Assembly (NCBI RefSeq): GCF_900115095.1
Contig: NZ_FOVH01000005.1
Coordinates: 62,001-126,000 of the forward strand
DNA length: 64,000 nt
Origin: Actinomadura madurae
GTDB taxonomy: Bacteria; Actinomycetota; Actinomycetes; Streptosporangiales; Streptosporangiaceae
Reading direction: 5' to 3'
Numbering within the stretch: the first letter of the stretch is position 1; each line of letters begins with the position of its first letter. Of the stretch, positions 1 through 9,400 are shown in pieces. The notes beneath the pieces are model-generated. The model was not told the DNA's origin. It was given only the letters and a program-made list of their open reading frames with translations, and searched no databases. A program made the translations under genes and the position numbers.

Positions 1-1
1 C

Positions 2-208
2 GAGGCACTCCTCGCCCGCGGCTGGCTCCGGCGCGACGACGACGGCCGCCTGTGGATCACCCCCGAAGGCGAGGAGGGCCGACGAGCCATCAAGCAACTG
101 GCGCCGGAGATCACCGCACGGATCCACGAGGGCATCGACGACGCCGACTACGTCGCCGCACTCAAGGTCCTGGGCCGAATGATCCGCAACACCTCCGGCC
201 CGGGCTAG
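2..208 (+). CDS. MarR-like transcriptional regulator, C-terminal fragment (cut by window start)
   Basis: Only the last 68 codons are present; the gene starts before the window. The visible part reads as the wing of a winged helix (ARGWLRRDDDGRLW followed by ITPEGEEGR), then a long helix ending at TAG 206-208. The pattern 'basic wing, then T-x-E/G-x-x' is typical of the MarR family, dimeric regulators that often bind small aromatic ligands. A PadR or related winged-helix protein is possible because the recognition helix is missing. Its target cannot be inferred, and the next gene lies 66 bp downstream on the same strand. Confidence 0.55.
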   Translation, partial: EALLARGWLRRDDDGRLWITPEGEEGRRAIKQLAPEITARIHEGIDDADYVAALKVLGRMIRNTSGPG

Positions 209-265
209 ACCCGAACCTTCCTGGCACTACGCCCGTCCCCGCCTTCAATCCCGGTGTGGCCAGAT

Positions 266-285
266 GCGTAACCTATGAGTTACGC
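266..285. promoter_or_regulatory. Perfect inverted repeat over the ArsR start codon (candidate operator)
   Basis: GCGTAAC and GTTACGC form a perfect 7-bp dyad separated by 6 bp (CTATGA). The ATG of the following ArsR-type gene (275-277) lies in the spacer. No clear Shine-Dalgarno sequence precedes this ATG, so the message may be leaderless or weakly initiated. ArsR-family repressors commonly bind 12-2-12 or similar dyads in their own promoters. A dyad placed exactly here suggests autoregulation of the two-gene operon, which is inference. Confidence 0.5.
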
Positions 286-655
286 TTTCTCCGTGGACGA
301 CGTCGTCGGGGCGATCGCGGACCCGGTACGCCGGGAGATCCTGGTCATGCTGCGCCGGGGCAGGCTCTCCGCGGGGCAGATCGCCGCGCATTTCCAGATC
401 AGCCGGCCGGCCGTGAGCCGCCACCTGCGCGTGTTGCGGCAGAGCGGTCTGGTACGCGGCGAGGCGGTCGGCAGAAATCGGCTCTACGAGCTCGACGCCG
501 GACGGTTCTCCGAGCTGTCCACGTGGCTCGCCCAGTTCGCCGAACCGTCCGGCTGGGAGCACCGCTTCGACGCACTGGAGACAGAGGTCTACCGAACCAG
601 GCGCGAGAACCGGTCCGGCCGGGCTCCCGCCCAGCCAAAGGAGGACACGGCATGA
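275..655 (+). CDS. ArsR/SmtB-family winged-helix transcriptional repressor
   Basis: This 126-aa protein has the ArsR core: a helix with ADPVRREILVML at residues 15-26, an IAAHFQISRPAVSRHLRVLR helix-turn-helix around residues 38-57, and a wing ending in RNRLYELD. I see no CxC metal-binding motif, so it is more like the SdpR or heat/ligand-type ArsR members than a metal sensor. Its stop codon overlaps the start of the SRPBCC gene (ATGA at 652-655), so the two are translationally coupled. ArsR-AHSA1/SRPBCC pairs are common in actinomycetes. A palindrome covers its start codon. Confidence 0.85.
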   Translation: MSYAFSVDDVVGAIADPVRREILVMLRRGRLSAGQIAAHFQISRPAVSRHLRVLRQSGLVRGEAVGRNRLYELDAGRFSELSTWLAQFAEPSGWEHRFDALETEVYRTRRENRSGRAPAQPKEDTA

Positions 656-1146
656 AACCGACCGCTCAACTTCTGCGTACCGGCACCGGAAGCGACCTCG
701 TCCTCACCCGGACGTTCCGCGCGCCCATCACGGACGTGTGGGCCAGCGTCACCGACCCCGACCGCACGGCCCGCTGGTTCGGCCCCTGGAAAGGCGACGC
801 CGCCCCCGGCAAGACCATCCAGGTCCAGATGGCCTTCGAAGAAGAAGAGCCATGGATGGACATGCACATCGACGCATGCGAGCCGCCGAAGCGGCTGGCA
901 CTGTCGGCGTCCGACGACTACGGCGACTGGCTCCTCGAACTGCATCTAGAGGAAGCGGACGGCACCACACGGCTGCGGTTCGTCCAGCACCTGGACTCCA
1001 CCAAGGAGATCGGCGAGGTCGGCCCCGGCTGGGAGTACTACCTGGACATGCTAGTAGCCGCCCGCGAAGACTCCCCCAAACCAGACTTCGCCGACTACTA
1101 CCCCGCCATGAAGCCCCACTTCCTCGACCAGGCTTCACGGCTCTAA
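652..1146 (+). CDS. SRPBCC / AHSA1-type domain protein
   Basis: The 164-aa protein starts at ATG 652, preceded by AAAGGAGGA at about 638-646. It begins with the family's hallmark strand 'LVLTRTFRAPITDVWASVTDPDR', then has the WFGPW segment and the late helix 'GPGWEYYLDML' seen in Activator-of-Hsp90-ATPase-like (AHSA1, SRPBCC) domains, which form a helix-grip fold with a hydrophobic ligand cavity. Stand-alone bacterial members are mostly of unknown ligand. The gene is coupled to the upstream ArsR regulator. A decayed copy of its 3' half lies about 400 bp downstream. Confidence 0.8.
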   Translation: MKPTAQLLRTGTGSDLVLTRTFRAPITDVWASVTDPDRTARWFGPWKGDAAPGKTIQVQMAFEEEEPWMDMHIDACEPPKRLALSASDDYGDWLLELHLEEADGTTRLRFVQHLDSTKEIGEVGPGWEYYLDMLVAAREDSPKPDFADYYPAMKPHFLDQASRL

Positions 1147-1245
1147 CGTCCACCCCGGCGTCAGGGGTCTCCGCCAAAGGTCCTGCCATGGCTTAACGAT
1201 GCACAGATTGATCGGGGCTTCACCACATGCCGACTTTGAGAACGC

Positions 1246-1557
1246 TCAGCCGCCCAGTTCACGAACCGCCATCAGAAAACCGTGAGCCATATCGATCAGA
1301 TTCTCGGTAAAGGCTCCGACCCTGGAGTGAAATGTCTCTTCAGTAGCAAAATATAATGGGAGGCAGACTAATAGTGAGTATATCGCATGAGCTTCCTCAT
1401 AAGTAGTCTCGACCACCACGCGACTACCCGTTTTCGCCGGTCTTCCACTCTCCAGCATTGCCTCCAGGCCACCGCCGGCAGGACCAGCCGCCAACTCAAC
1501 CTCCCTCTCATTCTGCAAGCTTTCTCGAAAAGCGGCAGAAGCATTCACGAGCACTGA
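1246..1557 (-). pseudogene. Truncated gene of unknown function (5' end lost at a recombination junction)
   Basis: About 103 codons ending in TGA at 1246 are readable on the minus strand (…YSVLVNASAAF … AVRELGG). The open frame continues to 1641, but beyond about 1557 it is simply the antisense of a duplicated SRPBCC fragment, so the native N-terminus is missing. The readable part has a helical pattern with a hydrophobic segment (YSLLVCLPLYF). Its base composition is lower in GC than the surroundings. Its place downstream of an Rhs locus, among other small unrelated genes, suggests a displaced immunity-type gene, but I do not recognise the family. Confidence 0.5.
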
Positions 1558-1781
1558 GTACGGCGACTGGCTCCTCGAACTGCTGCTGGAGGAAGCGGAC
1601 GGCTCGACGCGACTGCGCTTCGTGCAACGCCTGGAGTCCACCGACCAGGTCGGCGAGGTCGGGCCCGGCTGGGAGTATTACCTGGACATCCCCGTAGCCG
1701 CCCCGCGATGACTCCCCCACACCAGACTTCGCCGACTACTACCCCGCCATGAAGCCCTCGAACTGGCCTCACTACTCTGAC
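1558..1781 (+). pseudogene. 3' fragment of a second SRPBCC gene, frameshifted
   Basis: From TACGGCGACTGGCTCCTCG onward this stretch closely matches the 3' half of the SRPBCC gene at 652-1146, from its position about 919 to near its end. The match begins abruptly at about 1557 with no 5' half. One extra C (GCCGCCCCGCGATGA against GCCGCCCGCGAAGA) creates a premature stop near 1708, and the last dozen codons diverge. It is therefore a dead remnant of a tandem paralogue. Confidence 0.8.
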
Positions 1782-1873
1782 GACCACGAGGTCAGGAGCC
1801 TGACGTCCGCGTTTTCCCGCACCCGTGTCGGATAGCGGTGCGCAGTCGATTCGAGACAGGTCGAGCCATACAC

Positions 1874-2287
1874 TTATCGGCGATAATCCAAAACAGATTT
1901 CAGAGTGTCGACGACACTCTCAGCTTCGCGCCTCTCTTCGTTGGTCACCCAGCTTCGCCGGAACCATCCGTCGGCCGGAATAACGGCCTCCATCGCCCGC
2001 AGCGCCGCAGGTGAGAGCTCAGCCGCAACAGGCTCCGGCAACCAGGCCGAAATACCCGGATAGTCCGTGCTCCAGGGCAAAGCGGCACCCGATTCCAGGT
2101 TTGCGGCCACCACTGCGGCAGCAGCCACGACTTCCCCAGGTGACTCCTCAAGCTCCACGGAATGGATGGCACGAGTGAATATGCGCTCCAACGCCGCCAG
2201 TCGTTCCTCGACAGCCAGCCGCTCCAGACCGTCGACAAAGTCTTCGGCCGTGTCACTGTCAAACGGCCCTGCACCCCAAGTGCCCAC
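1874..2287 (-). CDS. DUF4259 domain protein
   Basis: This 137-aa protein opens with MGTWGAGPFDSDTAEDF, the signature opening of the DUF4259 family, and continues as an all-helical protein ending in KSVLDYRR. The start is GTG at 2287; no strong ribosome binding site is visible. The family has no established biochemical role as far as I know. Members often lie near polymorphic-toxin loci, and here it sits in a lower-GC patch downstream of an Rhs gene, so an immunity or orphan-immunity role is plausible but unproven. Confidence 0.75.
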   Translation of the reverse strand: MGTWGAGPFDSDTAEDFVDGLERLAVEERLAALERIFTRAIHSVELEESPGEVVAAAAVVAANLESGAALPWSTDYPGISAWLPEPVAAELSPAALRAMEAVIPADGWFRRSWVTNEERREAESVVDTLKSVLDYRR

Positions 2288-2352
2288 GCACTCTCGGAAT
2301 CGCCTTGTGGGAAATACCCGCCAGTTGGTACCGCTATTTGTGATCTCCTCTT

Positions 2353-2383
2353 AGCCTCGATCCACCGATGGTGAATCGAGGCT
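2353..2383. repeat. Strong 31-nt hairpin
   Basis: AGCCTCGAT (2353-2361) and ATCGAGGCT (2375-2383) are perfect complements. Inside them CACC and GGTG also pair around a GAT loop, with one C-A mismatch between the two stems. It lies in the non-coding gap between the transposase remnant and the DUF4259 gene. There is no T-tract on the minus side; the plus side is followed by TCTTTCGGCCTTTT. It may be a terminator, an IS-end relic or a REP-like element. Confidence 0.5.
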
Positions 2384-2514
2384 CATCTTTCGGCCTTTTC
2401 GGTAGGACGGTCGAGTTATCGACCGCCCGCGGGTAAGGGTGATCGGCTGGTCTGCCCAGCTCTTCCACGTTTTCAGTTCCGGTCGGGCCCTGGCGGGCGG
2501 CGGATAACGGCAGG

Positions 2515-2971
2515 TCAGATGCTGTCGGGTGGGGCGTGGATGGTGTCGAACAACTGCCGCCATGCGTTGGCCCAGGGCCAATGCCGGGGCAGGTGCAGCT
2601 ACAGGCGGCGGGCCGAGCGGGCCAGCCGGGCGGGGATGTTGAGCAGGTGGGCGCGGATGGTGGCGGTGGTCGCACGGGCGTGGAAGGCCGAGGCCAGCTT
2701 GCCGGTGACGTGCAGCAGGTTGAAACGACATCGCCCACAAGGCCAGCCAGGCGGCGCCTGCGTTGAAGTTCCCGGAGGGCAGGTGGGCCAGAGGGCTGGC
2801 CTTCCCGTCGGCGATGACCTGCTCGATCACGGCATGGTAGCGGTGGTGGCGCTCGGCCTGCAGCGTCTCAAAGGGGCTGTCGGTGAAGAACTGGTGGTAG
2901 CGCCAGGCGGGGAACAGCTCGCCCTGCTCACCCACGGTGGCTGGTTTGGCCAGGTCACGGACGCGGCGCAT
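2515..2971 (-). pseudogene. IS1380-family transposase, C-terminal remnant
   Basis: The translation begins …GELFPAWRYHQFFTDSPF, then AERHHRYHAVIEQVIADG and NFNAGAAWLALWAMSF, which match the C-terminal part of IS1380-type DDE transposases. The coding sense then breaks. One extra base near 2722-2728 shifts the frame; after correction it continues as NLLHVTGKLASAFHAR up to RRL, hits an in-frame TAG at 2599-2601 where Tyr is expected, and resumes to DTIHAPPDSI and a stop at 2515-2517. The N-terminal half and inverted ends are absent. This is a dead IS fragment. Confidence 0.75.
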
Positions 2972-3014
2972 CTATCGAATCATCCATTCCACTTCCGAGT
3001 GAGAGGAAGCTGCA

Positions 3015-3479
3015 TCAATCCTCTTCGAGCAATTCGTCCCTGACCTCGCGATGAATGAACACCTGATCACTAATGCTTGTATGCAACAGATATTTCAAGT
3101 CCTGCATGCTCGCAATCGAATCAACTGTCCGCGCTACTGGAGTTGCAATCTTGTCCACAACATCTCCTCGAAATTCACGCTCTCCGCTCGCATCCACCCA
3201 TCCTCCCGATAGGAGTTCGAGCCCTTCCCGGGAGATAGAGGAGATTGCGTCCACTCTGAACCTGACTAGGCACTTTGATTCAGATAGCCATCCCGTCTTG
3301 ACTTTGGCCGCCGGGGTGAATCCGACATTCACGTAGCATGACTCATCCCAACGTGATTTCTGGACGTTAACCACACAGTAGAGATCGCCAGACACTCTGC
3401 ACCAATTTGCCGACTTCCTTCTAAAGCCCAGCGGCACGAGGACCTCATTGATGGCCTCCAAGAGGATCGAGTTCACCAT
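3015..3479 (-). CDS. DUF4304-like protein, probable immunity protein of the Rhs toxin
   Basis: The 154-aa protein starts with ATG at 3479, sharing one base with the TGA of the rhs gene (TGATG), so it is translationally coupled to the toxin. The opening 'EVLVPLGFRRKSANWCR' followed by 'LYCVVNVQKS' and 'CYVNVGFTP' resembles DUF4304, a family common among small genes next to toxins. A small, soluble, lower-GC gene directly behind a polymorphic-toxin tip is the classic immunity position. Function is inferred from context. Confidence 0.7.
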   Translation of the reverse strand: MVNSILLEAINEVLVPLGFRRKSANWCRVSGDLYCVVNVQKSRWDESCYVNVGFTPAAKVKTGWLSESKCLVRFRVDAISSISREGLELLSGGWVDASGEREFRGDVVDKIATPVARTVDSIASMQDLKYLLHTSISDQVFIHREVRDELLEED

Positions 3480-6400
3480 CAGCCAAACCTCTTATACGTA
3501 TCGAGATGACCAGTCCAACTCTGACCGGTAATATCTTCCAACTCGGCAACGTATTTTTGCAGCTGTCGCCGTCCTGTCGCCTGACTGCTCCTCGCATCTG
3601 ACTTCAATTCACGCACAACCCGGTTCTTCCAGTCGACCGCATCAGGCCTCAGCCCGCTCGGGAGCGTGACTTCGAAGTCGTATCCAGCCCCCAAGGCACT
3701 CCTGTAGTTCAGGTGCGTCTGGCGCCCTCGGGCCGCATCCGCATTCTCTCCAGATGTGAACTGCCCCTTCTCGTTACGGGCGACGCCGCATCCGTTGTCG
3801 TTATGAACTAGGACCGGCGCCCCTGCCAGCACATAGTACGTGTGGGTGTTGGCGATGGTGAGGTTGTGGACGCGTTGGTGGTGGGTGGTCCAGTGCTGCG
3901 TGGCAGTGATCTGGACGTAGGTGCCGGCGCTCGTGCGGAGCCACATGCCAGGCTGGAGGTCGGCCGCCTCGACCCACTGGTTGATGTCGCCCGCGACCCA
4001 GAAGGGGTGGTGGTCGGTGGCGATAACCACGCCGCCCTTTGAGTCTCGGGGCTTGGCTGTGTTGCTCGTTGATCCGGTGAAGCTGGGAGCGTCGCCGTCC
4101 ACTGTGATCTGGACGAGGTTCTTGTCGCCCTTGCTGGTGATCGTGCCCAGGACGGGCTGGGCTCGGGTTTCACCGGTTTCGGGGTCTGTGGCGAGCACCT
4201 TGTCGCCGACCTTGACATCCTCGATGGGTTTGCGGCTTCCGTCGGCCATGAGGACCGTCGTTCCCGGTACGAAGCTGCTACAGGAACGGAGATTCTGCGA
4301 CTTCCCCGACTTCGATCGTCCGCCGCCTCCGAGCCCGCCCGGGTGGCCTACGCCGCCCTCCATGCCGGGTTCGAAGCCACTGAGACCGAGGAGGAAGTAG
4401 TTGCGAGTCGACAGGTGGCTGCACTTGAAGCCGCCGACCTTGCAAACCAGGTCGCCGAATCTCGTGAGGATGTCGATGTCACCGGGCGAACATGCGCCGT
4501 TGACCGCGCCGGCGGCTCCGGGCGTGCAGGTCGGAAGCGGGTCGTGCCTGTCGACCCAGTAGATGCTCTTGTCCCTCAAGAGGAGCGCACTTAGGAAAGC
4601 TGCACGGTAGGCAGCCGCTGTAGGTGCGTTGATTACGGTGGCACCTATTTTGGTTCTACGCGGCCTCAAGTAGCTGTCGACGATGTTCGCGGTGTTCTTC
4701 GGAGAGCCGCAGATGTCGTGGCCGCAGCCGCCGGTTTTGGCTGGTTTGCTGTGGCCTACGTTGATGACGCCGGCGCCGCAGATGTCCGGTGGGCACTGGC
4801 CGTCGGGGTCGGCATGCGTCACCGGGTTGTTGTTGGCGTAGGTGTAGCCGTTCATCTGCTGGGGGTCGGCTTGATCCATGACGGGGTCGACGGAGATGAA
4901 GCGGCCGGTGTCCGGGTCGTATTCGCGGGCGCCGAGATGGGTGAGGCCAGTGGGGTCTTGCGTGCCGCCGAGGAAGCCCTTGTCGCCTGGCCAGGTCGCG
5001 TCGTCGTCCATTCCACGGATCCCGCCGAACGGGGTGAAGCGACGAATTGTGCTGGCTTGGGTGGCGGCGTTGATGGCGATCTGGTCGGTGCCCTGGTGGT
5101 CGCCGGTGAGGTAAGTCAGGGTGCCATCGGATGTGCGCATCGCGACGGTCTGGCCGGCGAAGTCGTAATAGCGAGTGCCGGTTGGGGTGGTGGCGCCGTT
5201 CAACGCGCGCAGTTCGGTGCCGCCGGGGAGGTAGAGGGTGGCGCCGGTCGGGTCCTTGCGGATGAGGCGGTTGCCGGTGGCGTCGTAGATGAAGGTCTCG
5301 TCATTGCCGTTCTCGGTGACCTTCGCCAGTTCACCCTCGGTGTCCCATTCCAGGGTCTGCCCGGTGCCCGGGGTGCCGGAGTCGACGGCACGGGTAATGG
5401 TGTTGCCGGTGGCGTCGTAGCCGTAGATGTCGGTGCGGTTTCCGGCGGGTCCGGTCTGGGTGACCTGGGTGAGGCGGTTGCCTTGTCCGGTGGGGGCGTA
5501 GGTGTAGGTGCGGACGGTGTCGGCCGCACCGCCGATACCGTGGCGGGTCTCGTTGGTGCGGTTACCGGCCTTGTCGTACCCGAAGCTCTGCCAGTACGGG
5601 GCTGGGCCGCCTATCACTGAGCTGGTCGGCTCGCTGGCGCAGGCGTCGGCGGTTCCCTGGGTCCAGGCTTCGGTCAGGCGTTGCAGGTGGTCGTAGGCGA
5701 AGCACTGGTTGTCGATGCCGTCGCGGGAGTTGTCAGTTATCGACGTGACGCTGCCGGCGTCGGTGTACTGGTAGGTGGCATTCCGGTCGTTGCCGTCGAT
5801 GCCCTCGCGCAGCGTCTTCGCGGTATCGAGGCGTTGCGTCCCGTGCTGGTAGGTGAAGGTCTGCCAGGCGCGCTTGGGAGTTGTGCCCAGTTCGACGATG
5901 GACGGTTTACCGGTCGGTGTGTAGACGGTGTCAGCGACGTAAGTCGTGCCGGTGGTCGCCATACGGGTCGGCCGCAGCCAGGTGTCATAGCTGTTGACCA
6001 AAGTCTCGACAGGCAGGCCGCCTTTAGCGGGCAGAGAGTTGCTTTGAACGGTGCCGTCCAGGTTGTACTTGCTGGAGAACGTGTAGGCGCCGGCAAGTGC
6101 CCCCTGCTGGGACGGAATCGTGATGGTGATGGCCTCTGGCCTGCCGAGGGTGTCGTACTGGCGAATCTGGCTGGTGTATTCAGCGTCGTCCGCGTGACGG
6201 CTGGCAGTGGCGAGGGCGCCCTTGCCGCGGGTGACGGTGTCATAGGTGAACGAGGTCAGAAGCGGCCCGTCGGCGGCGCCGTCGTGGGTGGCTGTCTTAC
6301 GTCCCAGGCCGTCGTATTCGGTGAAGACCTTTTTGCCGCGGGCGTCGGTGGTAGAGGTCAGCCGATCCAGGTCGTCGTAGGTGAAAGTGCTGGTGCCTTT

Positions 6401-9400
6401 GTCGGGGTCGGTCGTCTGGGTCTTGCGTCCACGTAGGTCGTAGGTGGTGGTGAAGGTGTTGCCGGAGGGGTCGGTGATCGATGCGATCTCCCCGGCAGGG
6501 GTGTAGGTGTAGTTAGTGGCGTCGAACTCACCGGACGGTGTCGCGGCCTTGTACTGGCGACGCTCGGTCACCTGGCCGCGGGCGTTGGTGATCTCTGCGG
6601 TGGGTGTGCCGCCGGCGGGCGGGGTCACGGAGACGCGGTTGCCGCCGCCGTAGGAGTAGGTGGTACGCCATAGTTCCTGATCCGGTTGGGAACCGTTGCC
6701 CGTGGTGAGCTTCTCGACGGTCTTACGGCCCAGGCCGTCGTACTCGGTGCGGGTCTGGGTCTCCACGTCGCCGGGGGTGCCGACGCCGAACAGGGCGGGT
6801 TCAGGGGCGCCGGAGGCCGGATAGGCGGCATACGCCTTGATGACCTGGCCTCGGTCGTCGTAGAAGGTGTCGGAGACCAGACGTCCGGTCGGGCCGGGCA
6901 CCTGGATCTGCCGGGAGCGCAGCCACCCGTCCAGCAGCTCGACCTTCTCGACACGCTGCCCGCCGGTCGCCGTAAGGGACTTGTCGGTGATCGCGGCGAT
7001 CTGCCCCTCGGCGACCCGGTACTCGAACTCGCGGTTGGGGTTCTGGTTGTTGGCCTTGGAGCGGTCGGGCAGCCACACCTTCCGCAAGCGGCCCAGCCCG
7101 TCGTACACCAGGTCCGTGTTCAACCCGTTGGCGTCGGTGGTGCGTACCGGCTGCCCGAACGCCGGGTCCAGTTCCTCCGTGGTGGTCAACGCCGTACCGG
7201 CTTCGCCCGGCTTGGCCGGTGGGGTGGTGATCCGTTTGTCGGTGGTCAGGCCGTGGGTGTCGGTGTAGACGGTGGTCGTGGCGGCGCCGAGCGCGTCCTT
7301 GACCTCTGTGACGCGGCCGAACGAGTCGTAGACATTGGTGGCCTGGGTCACGTATTTGGGAGTCGTTCCCTCGTAGTCGGCGAGCTTCTCGGCCTTGGTG
7401 ATGTCACCCTTGGACGGGGCGGCGCCGAACCCGCCGTTGTCGTAGTAGGTCCGCGTGTCGGAAATGACCTTGGCGGGCCGGTTCGGAGTGGTGGCACAGG
7501 AGACCGAGACGGTTTCCACCTTGGAGGGAAAAGACACCATCCAGGCATCGGTGTTGTCGGCGTAGTCGGTGCGCGTGCATTTGTCGTCGCTCGACGTGCC
7601 CGTGTCGCCGAGGTCGTTGACCGCGGTGATCCGGCCGATGCCCGGGCCGGAAGCGGTGTAGGTGTTGTCGGTCCTGGTCTCGGTCCAGCCGCCGCCGTCC
7701 TTGGCCGTCCATGTGCGGGTGCTGCCGACCGCCACCACATTCGCGGTGGTGGTGCCCCAGGGCCGGGTGCGGGACGCGGTCTGGACCCGCCACGGAGCGT
7801 TGACCGTCTTCGCGTGAACGCTGCCGTCGGGTTTGGTGTATTGGGCGGTCTTCAGCGAGAACCCGGCGAGCGCGTCGTGGTCGGTGTGGGTGCCGCCCTC
7901 ACCGTCCGCAACTGTGACGGATTTGGTGCCGCCGTCCTTGTTCTTGCGGTCCCCGTCCATCCCGCGCAGGTACAGCGTGTCCAACCGCGTGGCGGGAGCG
8001 GCCGGGTCGCCGGTGAAGGTGCGGACCTGGCCGTAGCCGCGCCATTGTGACCAGGTCTTCTCCTTCTCCCTGGTCAGGCCGTCATCGTTGTCGTAATGCC
8101 AGGCGGCATCGCCCACGTATTCGTACTTGGTGCCCATGTCCGGGGCCAGGCCGGTGCGGTCGGTCTGGATGACCGAGGTCACCACGTATTTGTGGAACCA
8201 GTCGGTGATCGGGTCTTCCCGTCCGGGCGGTGTCCAGATCACCGGCATGCAACGTGTCGTGTTCGTCTCCGGGGTCGGCAGATCCGACAGCGAACAGTCC
8301 GGCTCGGAGTAGGCGATGTCGATCTGGCTGCCCGACTCGTCATAGATGGCGCCGAGCCGGTAGCGGATGTAGGGCAGGATGTCGTCGCCGGTCCTGTCCA
8401 GCCGGTTCGGCAATTGGACGTGGTTGAAGGTCACCTTCGGGAGCGAGACCGCACCGCCGCCGTCGGTCGCGGCGTGCCCGGTGTGCGTGATCTCCTTGAG
8501 CAGCAGGTCGCGCTCGACGTCCGCCAGTCCCCACTGATGATCCATCGACCATGAATCCACCGGTCGGTAGTCCGACCCGTCCGGCTTGAGGATCTGGGTG
8601 GTGACCTTGGTCAGCCGCTTACGAGACCAGAACGTCGGCGACAGAGAGCCGTGGGTGTCCTTGCATTGCTGTCCGGAGTTGCAGTTCAGGTCCCACGGGA
8701 CGTCCCACCAGTGGTCCGGCTTGTCGCCGATCTTCGCCGGGTCACAGTCGAAGTCGTCGTCCGGGATGCAGCGTTCGGAGGTGGCGAACGAGACCTGGGC
8801 GGGAGCCTTGGCGAACAGGGCGTCCTTGCGCAGGCCATAGAAAATCGTCTTCAGGTAGCCACCGCGGACGTACGGGGTCTCGTCCTCGGGTTCGATATTG
8901 CGGCCGTAGTGATTGGTCTCCTGGCCGTAGGTGTAGGTGATCGCGTTACCGGACGGGTCGACGACATAGTCCAGATTCCAGCGGTAGGCCTGCTGGCACC
9001 ACGAGCTCGCGAAGGTGGAGTCATGACAGGGCTCACCGGAGTCGTCGCCGAAGACGGGCGCCGTCCAGGTCGAGTTGGTTTCCGGCTTGCCGCTCGTCCA
9101 GTTCGGCAGCCTGTTCAACCCGAAGAAGTACTGGGTGCCGTCAGTGGTCGTGACCTTCCAATACTCGCCGTTGTCGTCACCATTTCCGGTGGCAGAGCTG
9201 GTGAGTTTCTCGAATTTCGTGCCGTCATCGTTCTTCATCCGCCAGCTGCCGTCGGCGGCTTTGATCAGCTCCCCGCCCTTGCCGTTCCAGGTGACCGTCG
9301 CGTTGTCATACCCCCAGCATTGGTCACCAGGAGAGTTCCCGAATTCGTCTTTGGGAGCATCGTCGTCCTCACACGACTTGTAGCGCCGTTCGATGAAGCC

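Noticed and set aside
1558..1781. A second functional SRPBCC gene
   Set aside because: The 5' half is absent and a one-base insertion stops the frame.
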